Below, one piece after another: positions 10,895-22,645 of a stretch of 64,000 nucleotides of DNA. Made by a program: the position numbers and the translations under genes. How positions within the stretch are numbered: position 1 is the stretch's first letter; the number at the start of each line of letters is the position of its first letter. The notes under the pieces were generated by a model. That model was not told the origin of the DNA and ran no database searches. It saw only the letters and a list, made by a program, of their open reading frames with translations. Source of the stretch: Nelumbo lutea (taxonomy: Eukaryota; Streptophyta; Magnoliopsida; Proteales; Nelumbonaceae); assembly GCA_022828595.1 (NCBI GenBank), contig JAKGHH010000002.1, positions 79,394,383-79,458,382 on the forward strand, read 5' to 3'.

Positions 10895-11596
10895 GGACGG
10901 TGCTATGTAAATCATCTCCTACAAGTCGAAACTCTTCCCTGCTCTTCTGTACTGCGAAGTGGAAGAGACACACATGAACTCCATTTGAAAACTGTTCGTT
11001 CTTGCCCTGCCTCTATTTTCTTGGACTGCAAATGATTCATATGACACCCAGAGGCCAATGGATGACTGACTGAATCTCCCTAAGAGGTCGGTTTTTTTTC
11101 TTCCTGTGTTTTTTGTTGTTCTTGGGCTAGAAACTACAGAGACCCTGGACTAAATACGAACAAAAGCTTTCACCACCTTTTTTTTTAGTTCTTGGTGTTG
11201 AAACCAAGAACTGATTAAGTTATTGTGCTTGACCAAATGATATAAAGGGAGTTCATCCCTCTTGGTGGGTGTGAAGATCCAATAATCTTCATGTTTGAAG
11301 AATCTAGTAGGTCATAAGTGATTGGTTCGATTGATAGAAGGCAGCAGCCTCTTTAAATGTTTTCTATAGTTTGTATTGCATTAAGAAGACACCTCTCTGG
11401 TCTGTGAAAATATGAGACAGCAAGAACTGTGCTCTACTTTTAGCAGTTTTTTGTATTTGCCTTGTTGGGTAAGGACTATAGTCAGTTTGTGTCTACTGCC
11501 TTCACTTGGTTCAAATGAACCTGAAGAGTCTGCAACTTCAGAAGATACCTCACATCAAGGAGGGATGCTTGGTGGTTATGAGACCCTGCACTTCCT

Positions 11597-12214
11597 ATGA
11601 CCATAACTCCCTTGGATGACAAAAACTACTTAGCTTGGTTCAAGGAGATGTGACTATACATCACTTCTAGGGGTAAGGTTGGATATATAACTGGGAAGAC
11701 AAAGGAACATAAAGATGGTACTGCTGAGTATGATAAGTGGGACCAAGAAAATTGCATGATAATGTCTTGGCTCTTGACCTCAATGCTGCCTTTTGTCAAG
11801 CAAAATTTCATGTGGGCTGAGACAGCAATGGAAATTTGGGATCAAGCCAAGGCAACATACTCAAAAGAGAGACACTATGCACAGATTTATCAGCTGCAGG
11901 CTGAATCGTCAACATGCAAGCAAGATGAGAGGAGTTTATCTGCCTACTACTCTGCTCACACATCTACCTGGAAGGAATTAGACTACTACCAAACCATTGA
12001 ATGGGAGAGTGAGAAAGATGCCAAGGCCTACAAACAGTTGGTTTCCCAAAAATGGGTGTTTGCTTTCCTTCTTCGCCTTAACCCCATGTATGAGCCTATC
12101 GGGGTACAGGTTTTGGGTAACAAGGATCTCCCGTCTGTCCAAGAGGTGTATGCTTTAGTTCAGTCTAAGGAGAGTAGGAGGTTTGCTATGAATCCTCCTT
12201 TGGGGAGACCATAG
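11597..12214 (+). pseudogene. Copia gag (UBN2-like), one internal stop
   Basis: The reading frame from the ATG at 11597 gives PLDDKNYLAWFKEM, then a TGA at 11651, then GKVGYITGKTKEH, KWDQENCMIMSWLLTSM and IWDQAKATYSKE. This is the usual N-terminal gag core of copia elements, responsible for RNA packaging and particle assembly. LNPMYEPIGVQVL and VYALVQSKESRR mark the C-terminal part of the core. The frame closes at 12214 and continues in another frame into the zinc knuckle. The start is chosen because the homology begins just after it; the true gag start could lie upstream. Confidence 0.82.
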
Positions 12215-12232
12215 CTTTAGCCATAAGAAGTA

Positions 12233-12897
12233 ACACCAATTCAGCTAGGAAGGGGGAAAATCAGAAAAAGGTGGATGATAAGGATAAATTGTGGTGCACT
12301 CATTGCCAAAAGTCTAGACACACCTGTGAGACATGTTGGGAACTGCATGAAAAAACAAAATGGGCACAGGAACTCAACAAGAAATCAGCAACAGAATAGA
12401 ACAAGAAGCCAATTCAAAAGAAGTTCACCTCTGCCAATCTTGCCTCACATGAGTCTCTGGATTGTCCCTCTAGTTCTAATCCCAAGGAAGATATTATCAG
12501 CTCCTTCTGTGACCATTTGGAGCAGTATGATAGGGCCATCAGACAAACAAATTCTAGACTTGCACCTTCCACCTCATCTGCTTCTTCCTCAGGTAACTTA
12601 ACCTCTACTGACTCCGGTGCCTCCAACCATATGACTGGTAAGTCAACTTTGTTTCAATCATATAGCATTTTATCTAGAAAAGATAAAGTGAGGCTTGTTG
12701 ATGGATCCTTCTCCTCCATTGCTAGTCGAGGATCTATATCTTTACCTTTTGGTCTCTCATTACAAAATGTTTTGCATGTCCCAAAAATGCCTATTAATTT
12801 GTTATCCATCAGTAGTATTACACATGCTTTGAACTGCTCAGTAACTTTCCTTCTTGACTTGTGTTTTTCAGGATTTGACTTCTGGGAGAACGATTAG
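12233..12897 (+). pseudogene. Copia gag zinc knuckle and aspartic protease
   Basis: An intact CX2CX4HX4C knuckle (CTHCQKSRHTCETC, 12295-12336) for nucleic-acid binding is followed by a stop near 12398 and then an open frame from 12517. This holds the protease active site DSGASNHMTG (about 12610-12639), a VRLVDGSFSSIASRGSI flap-like region and VLHVPKMPINLLSI, typical of copia PR. The frame ends at 12897, and the GAG-pre-integrase part beyond is out of frame. The Asp-Ser-Gly triad is intact. Confidence 0.85.
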
Positions 12898-12974
12898 TAG
12901 AGGAAGCATGGTCGATAGCCTCTATATGCTAGAGAATAAAGTCGGTCTTGCCATTTCAGAGTCTTCGAGTTAGT

Positions 12975-13860
12975 CTAGTAATGGTCAAGCTTTTTTGTGG
13001 CACCATCGTTTGGGCCATATATCTTTTAAGTCTTTGAAGTACTTATTTCCAAATTTATTTTAAGTCTATTTCTGTCAACAATTTTCAGTGTCAAGTGTGT
13101 TAACTAAGCAAGCATTGCAGAACCTTGTTTCCTTTATGTAATAAAATATCAGATTTTCCTTTCCATATTGTGTACTCTGATGTGTGGGGACCTGTGAATA
13201 TTCCAACTGAGAATGGCTACAAGTACTTCATTTCTTTTATTGATGACTTTTAACAATTTAGTTGGGTGTACACTATGTACTCACGAGAAGAAGTTCCTAA
13301 GCTTGTGAAAGATTTTCAATGAATGGTCTACACCCAATTTCAGACAGAGATTCAGGTCTTTCAATCAGACAATGCCAAGGAGTACTTTCATGGAGACCTC
13401 TCCTACTCCTTTACATCTTATGGATCTATTCACAAGAGCTCATGTGCAAGGACTCCCTAACAAAATGGGGTTGTAGAGAGAAAAAACTATCACATCTTAG
13501 AAGTTGCTCAAGGATTCTTGTTGTAGATGCAAGTTCCAAAAAGATTTTGGTTGGATGTTGTTATGACTGCCACACATATTATCAACAGGATGCCCTCTCG
13601 GTTGTTGGAATATAGGCCCCCTCACTAGTTGCTCCTCCCCAAGGCTCCAATGTTTCCCATATCCATGCATGTCTTTGGGTGCCAGTGCTTCGTCCATGAT
13701 CTCTCTCCTACCCGGGGTAAACTTGATCCTAAGGTTGTTATGTGTGTTTTTCTTGGATATCCCCTTTCTCAAAAGAGTTATCAATGTTTTGATCCAGTCT
13801 CAAGGAAATATTTTGTCTCTATGGATGTTTCATTCTTTAAAAATGTTCCCTTCTTTTCTA
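12975..13860 (+). pseudogene. Copia integrase, multiple frameshifts
   Basis: By switching frames the order LWHHRLGHISF (zinc-binding H-H), YSDVWGPVNIPTENGYKYF (first catalytic Asp), QSDNAKEYF (second Asp), QNGVVERKNYHILE (catalytic Glu) and HVFGCQCFVHD can be read. That is the complete copia IN layout. Several frame changes and stops, for example near 13062, 13140 and 13250, rule out function. Residues 13629-14045 then give the CVFLGYPLSQKSYQCFDP C-terminal region in one frame. Confidence 0.82.
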
Positions 13861-14239
13861 TTTCCCCTCAAGGGGAGAATCTTGGTGAGGAGAAACAGAA
13901 ACAAACTCCGGTCTTGTTGCCTTCCCCACCTGACCCTCCTCCATTTCATGTCTTTCGGAGACAACATTATACAAGTCAAGGCCAACAAAGTTCAATTGCC
14001 AAGGGACAACCTGAGACTACACAATCAATGCCATCGGATTGCTAGGAGTTGAATCAATGCCCTCACCCAAGTACTATTACTCCTATTGAAACTCCTAAAC
14101 CCATTGACATTAAAACTTTGAATTGTGATCTAAACCTTCCTATTGCAAAAAGGAAGGGGTTATATCATGCACCACACACCATCCCATGGCTCAATTCTTA
14201 TGCTATGAAAATGTCTCACCTTCATTTTGTGCTTTTCTA

Positions 14240-15756
14240 TCTAAAATTGATAATGCCCCAGTTCCTAAAAGTGTCACAGATGCTCTCCTTTCTCCTGAGT
14301 GGACAGAGGCTATGGAGGAAGAAATCAATACCCTCCGCAAAAATGGCACATGAGAGCTAGTGGATCTTCCCGAGGGAAAGGAACCTATAGGGTGCAAATG
14401 GGTGTTCTCTATGAAACACAAGGTAGATGACATAGTTGAGAGATACTAGGCTAGATTGGTTGCGAAGGGTTTTACACAAGTGTATGGCGTTGACTATGCT
14501 AAGACTTTTGTGCTTGTGGTAAAAATGAATTCTATCCGAGTTCTTATCTCTTTGGCATTAAACGTTGATTGGGAGCTTCATCAACTAGACATTAAAAATG
14601 CCTTCTTGAGTGGGGATTTGGAAGAGGAAGCATACATGACTCAACCGCCTGATTTTTGTGCTAAGGGTAAAGAGCAGAAAGTGTGCAAATTAAAAAAGTC
14701 CTTATACAACCTAAAACAATCACCAAGGGCTTGGTTTAGCAGATTTCACCAGGCAATTCAACAAATGGGGTTTAGGCAATGCCAATCTGATCACACACTC
14801 TTTATAAAGAATGAACATGGGAAAACAACAACTCTGATTGTTTATGTGGATGATATTGTCATTACTGGTGACTGGGCCTCAAAGATACAACGGTTAAAAA
14901 GGTTCCTAGCTACACAGTTTAAGGTGAAGGATCTAGGTCCATTGTGTTACTTCCTTAGAATTGAAGTGGCCCACTCCCAATAGGGCATCTTCATCTCTCA
15001 AAGGAAGCACACCCTAGATCTCCTAAAAGATACAAGAAAGCTTAGGGCCAAACCTATCAACACTCCTATAGATGTGAATCATAAACTTGGGGATTGTGGT
15101 GGTGAACTTTTGGAGGATCCAAAGCTGTGCCAAAGACTTGTTGGGAGACTGCTTATTTATCCATGACTAGGCTTGACATAGCATATGTTGTGGGGGTTTT
15201 CAGCCAGTTTATGCATGCTCCTAAGGTAGCACATATGAAAGCGGTTGACAGGGTACTAAGATATCTGAAGAAATTGCCAGGGACAAGCCTATTGTTTAAG
15301 AAACATGGGCATATGAGAGTTGAGATTTACACTGATGTTGCCTGGGCCAGCTCGGTAGATGACAGGAAATCCACCAGTGGTTATTGTACTTTTGCAGGGG
15401 AAATCTTGTTACTTGGAGGAGTAAGAAACAAGTGTGATTGCTCGATCCAGTGTTGAGGCAGAATACAAGGCCATGTCAAATGGAGTTGCAGAGCTACTGT
15501 GGATCAAGAACCTTTTAAGTGAATTGGGTTTCCAAGCTAAAGACCCTATGTCACTCTATTGTGACAACAAAGCAGCTATCAACATTGTTGCAAATCCGGT
15601 TCTCCATGATAGAACCAAGCATATTGAGATTGATAAGCATTTTATCAGAGAGAAGCTTGAGAAAGGAGAAGTTTGCACCCCTTATATCAGCTTAGAAGAA
15701 CAACTTGCATATGTCTTTAGTAAGGGATTGAATTCCTTGCGTCATTATATGTGACA
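14240..15756 (+). pseudogene. Copia reverse transcriptase and RNase H
   Basis: From 14285 the frame reads WTEAMEEEINTLRKNGT, then GCKWVFSMKHKVDD. A long open part (14456-14983) reads LVAKGFTQVYGVDYAKTF, DIKNAFLSGDLEEEAYM and LYNLKQSPRAW. The catalytic YVDD is at 14843-14854. RNase H follows in two frames: YTDVAWASSVDDRKSTSGY (15330-15390), then ARSSVEAEYKAMS, LYCDNKAAI and TKHIEIDKHF up to 15754. Stops at 14346, 14447 and 14981 and a frameshift near 15440 inactivate it. Catalytic residues are still recognisable. Confidence 0.9.
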
Positions 15757-15789
15757 AGTTAGGGATGATTGACATCTATGCCCCAACTT

Positions 15790-15798
15790 GAGGGGGAG
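15790..15798 (+). other. Polypurine tract of short-LTR copia
   Basis: GAGGGGGAG lies directly before the 3' LTR. Confidence 0.9.
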
Positions 15799-15996
15799 TG
15801 ATGTAATATTTAGTGTATGCTACAAGGGGTATTTAGGTCTTTTTCTTCCTCTTTTAAGTTGTATGTTTTCCCTAGTATATATGGCAAAAATAATGGTGTT
15901 GCCAATATGAGTTTGAGTCTTCTCTCCATCTCTTTCTCTCTTCTCCCTTCTCTTCTCCTCCTCTCCTCTTCGCCCTCTGCTCTATTGATTGGAACA
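15799..15996 (+). repeat. 3' LTR of short-LTR copia
   Basis: TGATGTAATATTTAGTG ... GATTGGAACA, 198 bp, the same length as the 5' LTR with about 20 differences. It is followed by the TSD AGGTC. Confidence 0.93.
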
Positions 15997-16122
15997 AGGT
16001 CCATTTAGCAAGTGGCTTATGTCCCTAGGTAGTTGCTTGCCCAATTAGGTACTGCCCTTAATGGTCTCTTACACTTAACCTCTCAGCCCATAATGATTAA
16101 CCACTACCCAATAGAGAAGGAC

Positions 16123-17820
16123 TGAAGGAAGGGGAAATCCATCGTATGGATGGCAGAACCATGCTAGATGGCTGGGCGAAATTTCAAAATTTTCTTTCAC
16201 CCTTCTGAGAATCGTATTCCCAATTTTAGAAAAACTGTATTTTTCTAGGATTGTTCTTGCACCGAAACCCGACCAAATTTGAAACCAACAGAAAAGGGAG
16301 AAGTATACCTGATATGGGTTCCACAAATGTAGCTCTCAAAGTGGGAGTTCACGCCCAAAGAGAGTACCAAAACCAGCTTCCACTGAAAATGGTACAACTT
16401 GAATTGAAGTCGGTTCAGCAACACAGTTTTCAACAAAACTGTGATCCAACACCTTGGATCGAACAAGGGAGGTGAGCATGAATTGGTTCTGATATTTTCT
16501 TGCAAAAATCTGAAGTCAAAACTGATCAAGATCAATCCAAGAATTGGAGGTTGAATTAGGGTTTTTGGGGTGGAAAGAGCGGATAGAGAGATCTAAGAGT
16601 AGAGTGATCTGGAGTAGATTTCGATCTCCTCTTTTTTTAGCCTTAAAGATCACCACTCCTAATTGAATTAGGAGGTTCTTAATCCAAATTTTTATTTGGA
16701 TTTAGACTCTTTAAGTAGATAAGACTTATCCCTTTATCCTAATAGTTGATCCATACCCTTATACAAACCCATATTTGCCCAAGTCACATGACTGCTTATG
16801 TTGTCATGTGACCACTTGATGAATCCAATTAATCTTGGACTTTAGACCCATTAAGCAAGTGGTTCACGTCCCTAGGTAATTTTTCACCCATTTGGTTCAC
16901 TTTGTAAGTTGTGGGACCCCAACAATGAACCTACATACGCCCATTTGGGTTCAGCCCAACCTCTATGAAACGGCCTGGCCGAATTCATTGTCAAGCACAG
17001 TGAACCCCTAAGTCCATCAGTATGGACTCTTAATGGGCCTAACATTTACATTAAATGGTCCTTGAGTCTATCCATCCTATGAAGGCAAAGGAGAATGGAC
17101 TTAAGTAAGATATAGCCCATCAGGTTAACAACCCTAAATGGTCTCTTACACAACCTCTCAGCCCATAATGATCAAACACTATCCGACAGGGAAGGACCTC
17201 TCCCCTGGCTACAAGGTGCGGTGTTGCACTCATTGCTCGGATGGGTCATGGGAATTAAAACCTTTTGCAAACCTTTTTCTTATAATATAATAAATATTGT
17301 CATATAAATAAATTTTGCAAAACAAATCTCAAACAAGTTCGAAATTGACTATTAGCAGTTTTGGTTTCCATCAGAGAGAGTACAGTCCCGATCACTGACT
17401 TTGTCCAACAAGGGGATGATCTTGTGACTATGATCACCCACTCAAGTGAATTCTTAGATTGCCCCAACATACCCAGGTTTTGACCCCCAAAGCATTTCTC
17501 TGATTGGCATATCAAAGACAGCCCAATCTAATACCTAGTGCAGTACCATTATCAAGCCTAGGGGTTATGTGTAACTTTCTAGTTTTGCCCATTAGTCTCC
17601 AAGGTCTAGGGCATAACTGGAAAATGGTTCGGGTTTAATGTTTCAAACAATCAAACACTACATGTGCTTTGGGTCCAACCCTGTTAGCTGAGACAAGCTG
17701 CGCCAACCTTCTTGGAAACACACCAATTATAACATGAAACAATTATGTACTTCTATTCATTTATAAGAAATGGATATGTACATCAATCTAATTGGAGCTA
17801 AGGGCATACATTGTCTAACA
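16123..17820 (-). repeat. 3' LTR of the pol-less copia
   Basis: On the plus strand it starts TGAAGGAAGGGG and ends TTGTCTAACA (1698 bp), with clean TG/CA ends. It has the family landmarks in inverse order. ACTCCCACTT, the inverse PPT, follows at 17821. Confidence 0.88.
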
Positions 17821-17850
17821 ACTCCCACTTGGAGCTAAGGCTAAAACTAA

Positions 17851-18343
17851 TTGAAGGAGGGAGGTAAAGAGTTTAGGATGACATCAATTTTGGTATCATC
17901 ATTGAGTTGGGATCCAAGAGCCTCTAGTTCGTTATTATACCCCATCATCTGCATGGCGTGGTCATGGACTGTTTGGCTCTCGGTGATCCTTGTGGTCATC
18001 AACAACTTTTGTCGAGCAAAATGATTGTGCTCCTCGTATATAGTCTTTAGACTATCTAGAATGTCTTTGAAGACTTTGATCTTATAAATTTGTCTCTAGA
18101 TAGCATTATCTAAAGATGCTACAATGTAACACCAGGCACGAGAGTTCTTCTCTTCCAATTCTTGATATTCCCTCCTGTGTGCCTCAGAAGCCCTATCACC
18201 TGGATGTTCCTGAGTTGGGTTCTAGGAAATTTGCCCAATTTCTCAAACGTAAGGACTAGATTAAGTTTATGGTACCAATCAACATAGTTAGGTCCCTTAA
18301 GTTTGTTGTCGTCCAACAATTTGGTGAATTATCCATGTGCCAT
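17851..18343 (-). pseudogene. Copia gag N-terminal fragment
   Basis: The minus-strand ATG at 18343 opens a gag nearly collinear with the one at 31698: LLDDNKLKGPNYVDWYHKL, then (after a frameshift near 18200) IVASLDNAI, DILDSLKTIYEEHN, QTVHDHAMQMMGY and NELEALGS. It ends at NSLPPSFN where the deletion to the PPT begins. A stop lies close to the start and more occur inside. Only about 165 codons of gag remain, without the zinc knuckle. Confidence 0.8.
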
Positions 18344-20311
18344 TTCTGATTAAAGGCAATAGATATTAGTCCATGACCTAAAATTGTCTCATGTTATCTT
18401 ACACAGAATGGTCTTTTATCTATGTTCCATCTCCATTTATTCATCTCTGAGATTTCCCCCCTATCTCAATGACGAGGACACGATGCATGTCCTTGGAAAT
18501 GTAGGAAATCACATACGTGCATAGAGCCAACTATTTTAGTTGCAATACCCGACCACTTTCTGTAAAGAATCATATCCACCATCCAATGAACTTTCCCTTT
18601 GACCTCCATCAGACAAGGTTCATTGCCATTTTAGGTTAAACCTTTCTGTCTGGTAAGTGCTGACCTGTCATATCGTGGACCCCAAGGTACCATGAAAGAG
18701 GCTTCCATTTTATGATAGGCCTCTCCCACCTCAAGCAATCCAACCGACTGGACCAGTAAAATGGATAGCCCAATTTTATGGTGTGTCTCCACCCACCTAT
18801 TCAGCCCGCCTTCATGCTAATGATGAAAGGCCTTTAGAGAATTCATCATATGATATTCCCTATCTATTGCATTTATATTAATCTGGAAGGAACTAGAAAA
18901 AATAGTCCCTAGGTCTGATTTAGGTCATACCAAAGTGTCTCCCACTAACTTTCATAAAGTCAGATTCAAATGGGCCCAAAACGGGGCTAGGGTTCCACGA
19001 GGTTCCTCTTGGGGAGGAAGCTAATCAGGGGCCCATCGAAAAGGGGAGATCATCCAATGATCTGAGGGCACCATGGCAATGATGTACATTCAGTCATGGT
19101 GTTCATAGAGAGCCACATACGATGAAACATGGGCCAAGTACTTATGACCCATGAACGAATCACATTCAACACATCACAAGCACAAGCACAATCACAAATT
19201 GATCCAATCAATCAAAAGGCTTGTAAAACCCTAATTAATTTTAATTTAACACACAATCAGCCCTTTAAAGTTCCATGAATTATCCAATAATTTCATTTAG
19301 GTATATGGGCTAAATTGCAAAAAGCAGTTTGACCCATATAGCAGTTATGCTAAAATGGGCTAATGTGCTTTAACTTAACAAAACTAGATTTTCAAGAGAG
19401 GGCCGAATTGGTCCATGTAGTGGGCCATCAAACCCTTGCCCATAACCGATTTTGAGCCACCAGAAATGTGACCCATGGGGCTGTGATCAGACTCCGTCGA
19501 ACCATTGGTTCGATCCAACCAATTTGAACCAAACTAGGTCAAATCAACCAAGGGTTTGGTGTCCAAAACATGCAACAATTGGTTCATGTAGTGGGCCATC
19601 AAACCCTTGCCCATAACCAATTTTGAGCCACCAAAAATGTGACCCATGCGGTTGTGATCAGACCCATCGAACCATTGGTTCGATCCAACCAATTTGGACC
19701 AAACTAGGTCAAATCAACCGAGGGTTTGGTGTCCAAAACATGCAACAATTCATATGAATTTGATCTGAAATGTTTAACAGCTGAATATACAAAAAAAAAT
19801 AGATAATCTAGGGCTGTAAGCGTGATGGTCCAAATTTGATCTGGATGAATTGCAAACCAGCAAAAAACTATCAATCGCAAATTGTAGATTTTTCTGCAAA
19901 ATCTTCCTTCTCCTTCTTCGCGCACTCTGGCAAGTCTTCCTATGTAAAAAAATAGAAAAAGCTAATTTTCTATTAATTATATCAGAATAAATCCTGATAA
20001 TTTTTTTTCCAAAAAGAAAAACTATATATTTGTAGACCAATGATCACATAAATAATTCCCGGGTGCACAAATCTTGGCACCAATAAAGAATTCGATCTCC
20101 TTCACACAGACAGCCCAAGAACCCAAGAAATAATAATTGAAAAATTCTAAAATTATATAAGAATATAATAAAAATAATTTCAGTTCAAAACGCCCAAAAT
20201 CTGAGAACCGATTTCTCAGAAAATTGCTAACTGCACAAATCGATCAAAATAGTTCTACTGATTTCAGTTCTACTTCAGATCTAATTTATTTTGAATCAAG
20301 GATGAACCGTT
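18344..20311 (-). other. Copia 5' leader of the pol-less element
   Basis: About 1.97 kb of untranslated leader between PBS and gag. It is collinear with the leaders at 22646-24162 and 31699-33471. Near 19400-19760 a block of roughly 180 bp (GGTCCATGTAGTGGGCCATC ... GTCCAAAACATGCAACAATT) is tandemly duplicated, which the other leaders lack. No ORF of note. Confidence 0.75.
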
Positions 20312-20324
20312 TGCTCTGATACCA
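20312..20324 (-). other. Primer-binding site (initiator tRNA-Met)
   Basis: The minus strand reads TGGTATCAGAGCA one base after the LTR end, complementary to plant initiator tRNA-Met. Confidence 0.85.
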
Positions 20325-20325
20325 C

Positions 20326-21476
20326 TGAAGGAAAGGGAAATCCATCATATGGATGGCTGAACCATGATAGATGGTTGGACAAAATTTCAAAACTTTTCTT
20401 TTACCCTTTCAAGAATTGTATTCCTAGTTTTAGAAAAGCTGATTTTTCTTGGATCACTCTTGCACCAAAACCAGATCAGATTTGAAACCAATAGAAAGGG
20501 AGAAATAGACCTGATATGGATTCCACAAGTGCAGCTCCCAAAGTGGTAGTTCACGCCCAAAGGTAGTACCAAAGCTAGCTTCCACTGAAGATGGCACAAT
20601 TTGAATTGAAGCTGGTTCAACAACATAGTTTTTAGCAAAACTGTAATCCAAAACCTTGGATCAAACGAGAAAGGTGACCGCGAATTGGTTCTGATATTTT
20701 CTTGCAAAAATCAGAAGTCATAATTAATCAAGATCAGTCCAAGAACTGGAGGTCGAATTAGGGTTTCTGGGGTGGCAATAATAGAGATAGACAACTGAAA
20801 GCAGTGTGGTATCTGGAGCAGTTCGCCTCCTCCCTATTTGTAAACCTCAAGGAGCACCACTCCTTATATGACTAGGAGGTTCCTAATCCAAATCTTTATT
20901 TGGATTTGGATGCTCTAAGTGGATAAGGCTTATCCTCTAATCCTTATGGGTGCTCCATACCCTTATCCGAACCCATATTTTCCCGAGTCACATGACTAAA
21001 GATGTCATGTGACCACTTGATTAATCTAATTAATCATTGGATTTAGGTCCATTAAGCAAGTGGCTCACGTCCCTAAGTAGCTGCTAGCCCATTTGGTTCA
21101 CTTTGTATGGCGTGGGACCCCAACAATGACCCTACATAAGCCCATATGGGTTTGGCCCAACCTTTGCGAAAAGGCCTGGTTGAATTCACTGTCAAGTATA
21201 GTGAACCCCTGAGTCCATCAGTATGAGCTCTTAATGGGCCCAACATTTACATTAAATGATCGTTGAGTCCTACCCTCCTATGAAGGCTCAAGGACAATGG
21301 ACTTAAGCAGGATATAGCCCATCTAGTAAACAGCCTTAAATGATCTATTACACTTAACCTCTCAGCCCATAATGATCAAACATTGCCCAACAAGAAAGGA
21401 CCTCTCCCCTAGCTACAAGGTGCAGTTCGGATGGGTCCCAAGAATTAAAACCTGTTGCAAACCTTTTTCTTAAAAC

Positions 21477-21507
<31 letters not shown>

Positions 21508-22160
21508 TGATGTATATACATTATCATATAAATATATTTTGCAAAACAAATCTCAAACAAGTTTGAAAATGACTGCTGGTAGTTTTGATTTCCATCAGAG
21601 AGAGTGCAGTCCCAATCATTCATTTTGTCTAACAAAAGGGCTAATCCTATCGCTATGATCACCCACTCAAGTGAATTCTTAGACTGCCCCAACATACCTA
21701 GGTTTTGACCCCCAAAGGATCTCAATGATTGGCATATCAAAGACAGTCCAATCTGACACCCAATGCAGTACTATAATTGAGTCTAGGGATTATGTGTAGC
21801 TTTGTAGTTTTGCCCACCGGTCTCCAAGGTCCAGGACATAACTGGAAATTGGTTCAGGTTTAGTGTTTCAATCAAACACACACAGCATGTGCTTCGGGTC
21901 CAACCTTGGCAGCTGAGATAGTCTGCGCCAACCTTCTTGGCATCACATCAATGATAGCCTCGACAGGATAAACTTCCCCAAGTCTATCAAATGGCTAAGA
22001 ACATTCTAAACTAACATGAGTCTCATAAGTGTCCAGTTTAAGGGTAATAACACAGAAACACACGAATTATAACATGAAACAATTGTGTACTTTTATTCAT
22101 TTACAATAAATATATCAGTACATCAATATGATTGCAGTTAAAGGCATACGTTGTTTAAGA
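20326..22160 (-). repeat. 5' LTR of the pol-less copia
   Basis: On the plus strand it starts TGAAGGAAAGGG and ends TTGTTTAAGA (CA mutated to GA). It is 1835 bp, includes a (TA)14 tract at 21481-21508 and adjoins the PBS. Confidence 0.85.
21481..21508. repeat. (TA)14 microsatellite
   Basis: A perfect TA run at the LTR position that carries (AT)20 in the first LTR. Confidence 0.95.
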
Positions 22161-22162
22161 CT

Positions 22163-22645
22163 ACCCATGCATGTAAAACATTGCGGGGGTTCAAGTAAAG
22201 CAGAAAACTGAGTGAAGATGAGGTCGTGCTCTACTTGGGGACATCTGCAACCATTGCAGCTATTGCTATAGGAACAGTACATTTAGCTTTTTGATATGGG
22301 ACTATTACTTTTAAAGAGATTCTTTATATTTCGTTACTTAGAAGAAATTTGATTTCAGTGTCTAAAATCTGTAAGGATGGTTATTCTTTTTTATTTAGTA
22401 ATAAGATTACAAATAAATTGAGTAACAAATTCTTTACTCATGGAGAACTTGAGAATGGTCTTTATATTCTACACCCTTCTCTAGAAACAAATGTGACCAA
22501 AACAATGTCAGAATACATCCCTAATGAAAGAATACAAGGAATGATTAATCCCACATGCCTATGGCATTACTGACTTAGCCAAACAAAAAATGAACGTATC
22601 ACAAGATTGGTGAAGGATGCTCCTTTACAAACAATGTTGGAATAC
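22163..22645 (+). pseudogene. Copia X: protease and pre-integrase fragment
   Basis: The plus strand reads THACKTLRGFK, then LSEDEVVLYLGTSATIAAIA, LRRNLISVSKICKDGY, GELENGLYILHPSLETN and PTCLWHY. This is collinear with the protease C-terminus and GAG-pre-integrase region of the copia at 30400-30850 (minus strand). It begins just after the position of the catalytic DSGAS motif, which is missing, and stops around 22645 where minus-strand leader sequence begins. With 36144-38353 it forms the outermost copia of the nest. Stops lie at about 22200 and 22292. Confidence 0.8.

Larger units (their letters stand above)
10684..15996 (+). mobile_element. Complete but decayed short-LTR copia retrotransposon
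   Basis: This is a 5313-bp element with 198-bp LTRs (10684-10881 and 15799-15996), TG...CA ends, PBS directly after the 5' LTR, PPT directly before the 3' LTR, and a perfect 5-bp TSD AGGTC (10679-10683 and 15997-16001). Domain order is gag, zinc knuckle, PR, IN, RT, RH, which is copia. Hand alignment gives about 20 mismatches in 198 bp between LTRs, so it is an old insertion. All coding parts carry stops or frameshifts. It inserted into the LTR of another copia. Confidence 0.95.
9966..16122 (-). repeat. Copia 5' LTR, minus strand, split by another copia
   Basis: Two pieces, 9966-10683 and 16002-16122, together form a truncated long-LTR copy. It starts TGAATGTGAAATCC, runs through the family landmarks (TATCAGGTATACTTTTCCC inverted, AATTGAATTAGGAGG) and stops at AGAGAAGGAC, where the next LTR begins. 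An internal segment between AATTAGGT and ACTGCCC is deleted. The short-LTR copia 10684-15996 sits within it, flanked by AGGTC on both sides. Confidence 0.8.
16123..22160 (-). mobile_element. Pol-less copia deletion derivative
   Basis: On the minus strand this runs 5' LTR (20326-22160), PBS (20312-20324), leader, gag N-terminus (17851-18343), PPT remnant (17821-17830), 3' LTR (16123-17820). PR, IN, RT and RH are entirely absent: gag stops at about 17851 (NSLPPSFN) and the next sequence is a copy of the PPT-proximal region. It is therefore a non-autonomous element or a simple internal deletion. Its LTRs are visibly diverged. I find no matching TSD (AGGAC on the left, CTACC on the right), so at least one flank has been rearranged. 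Confidence 0.82.

Noticed and set aside
16118..22165. TSD of the pol-less copia
   Set aside because: AGGAC on the left and CTACC on the right do not agree, so the flanks are rearranged or the ends have decayed.
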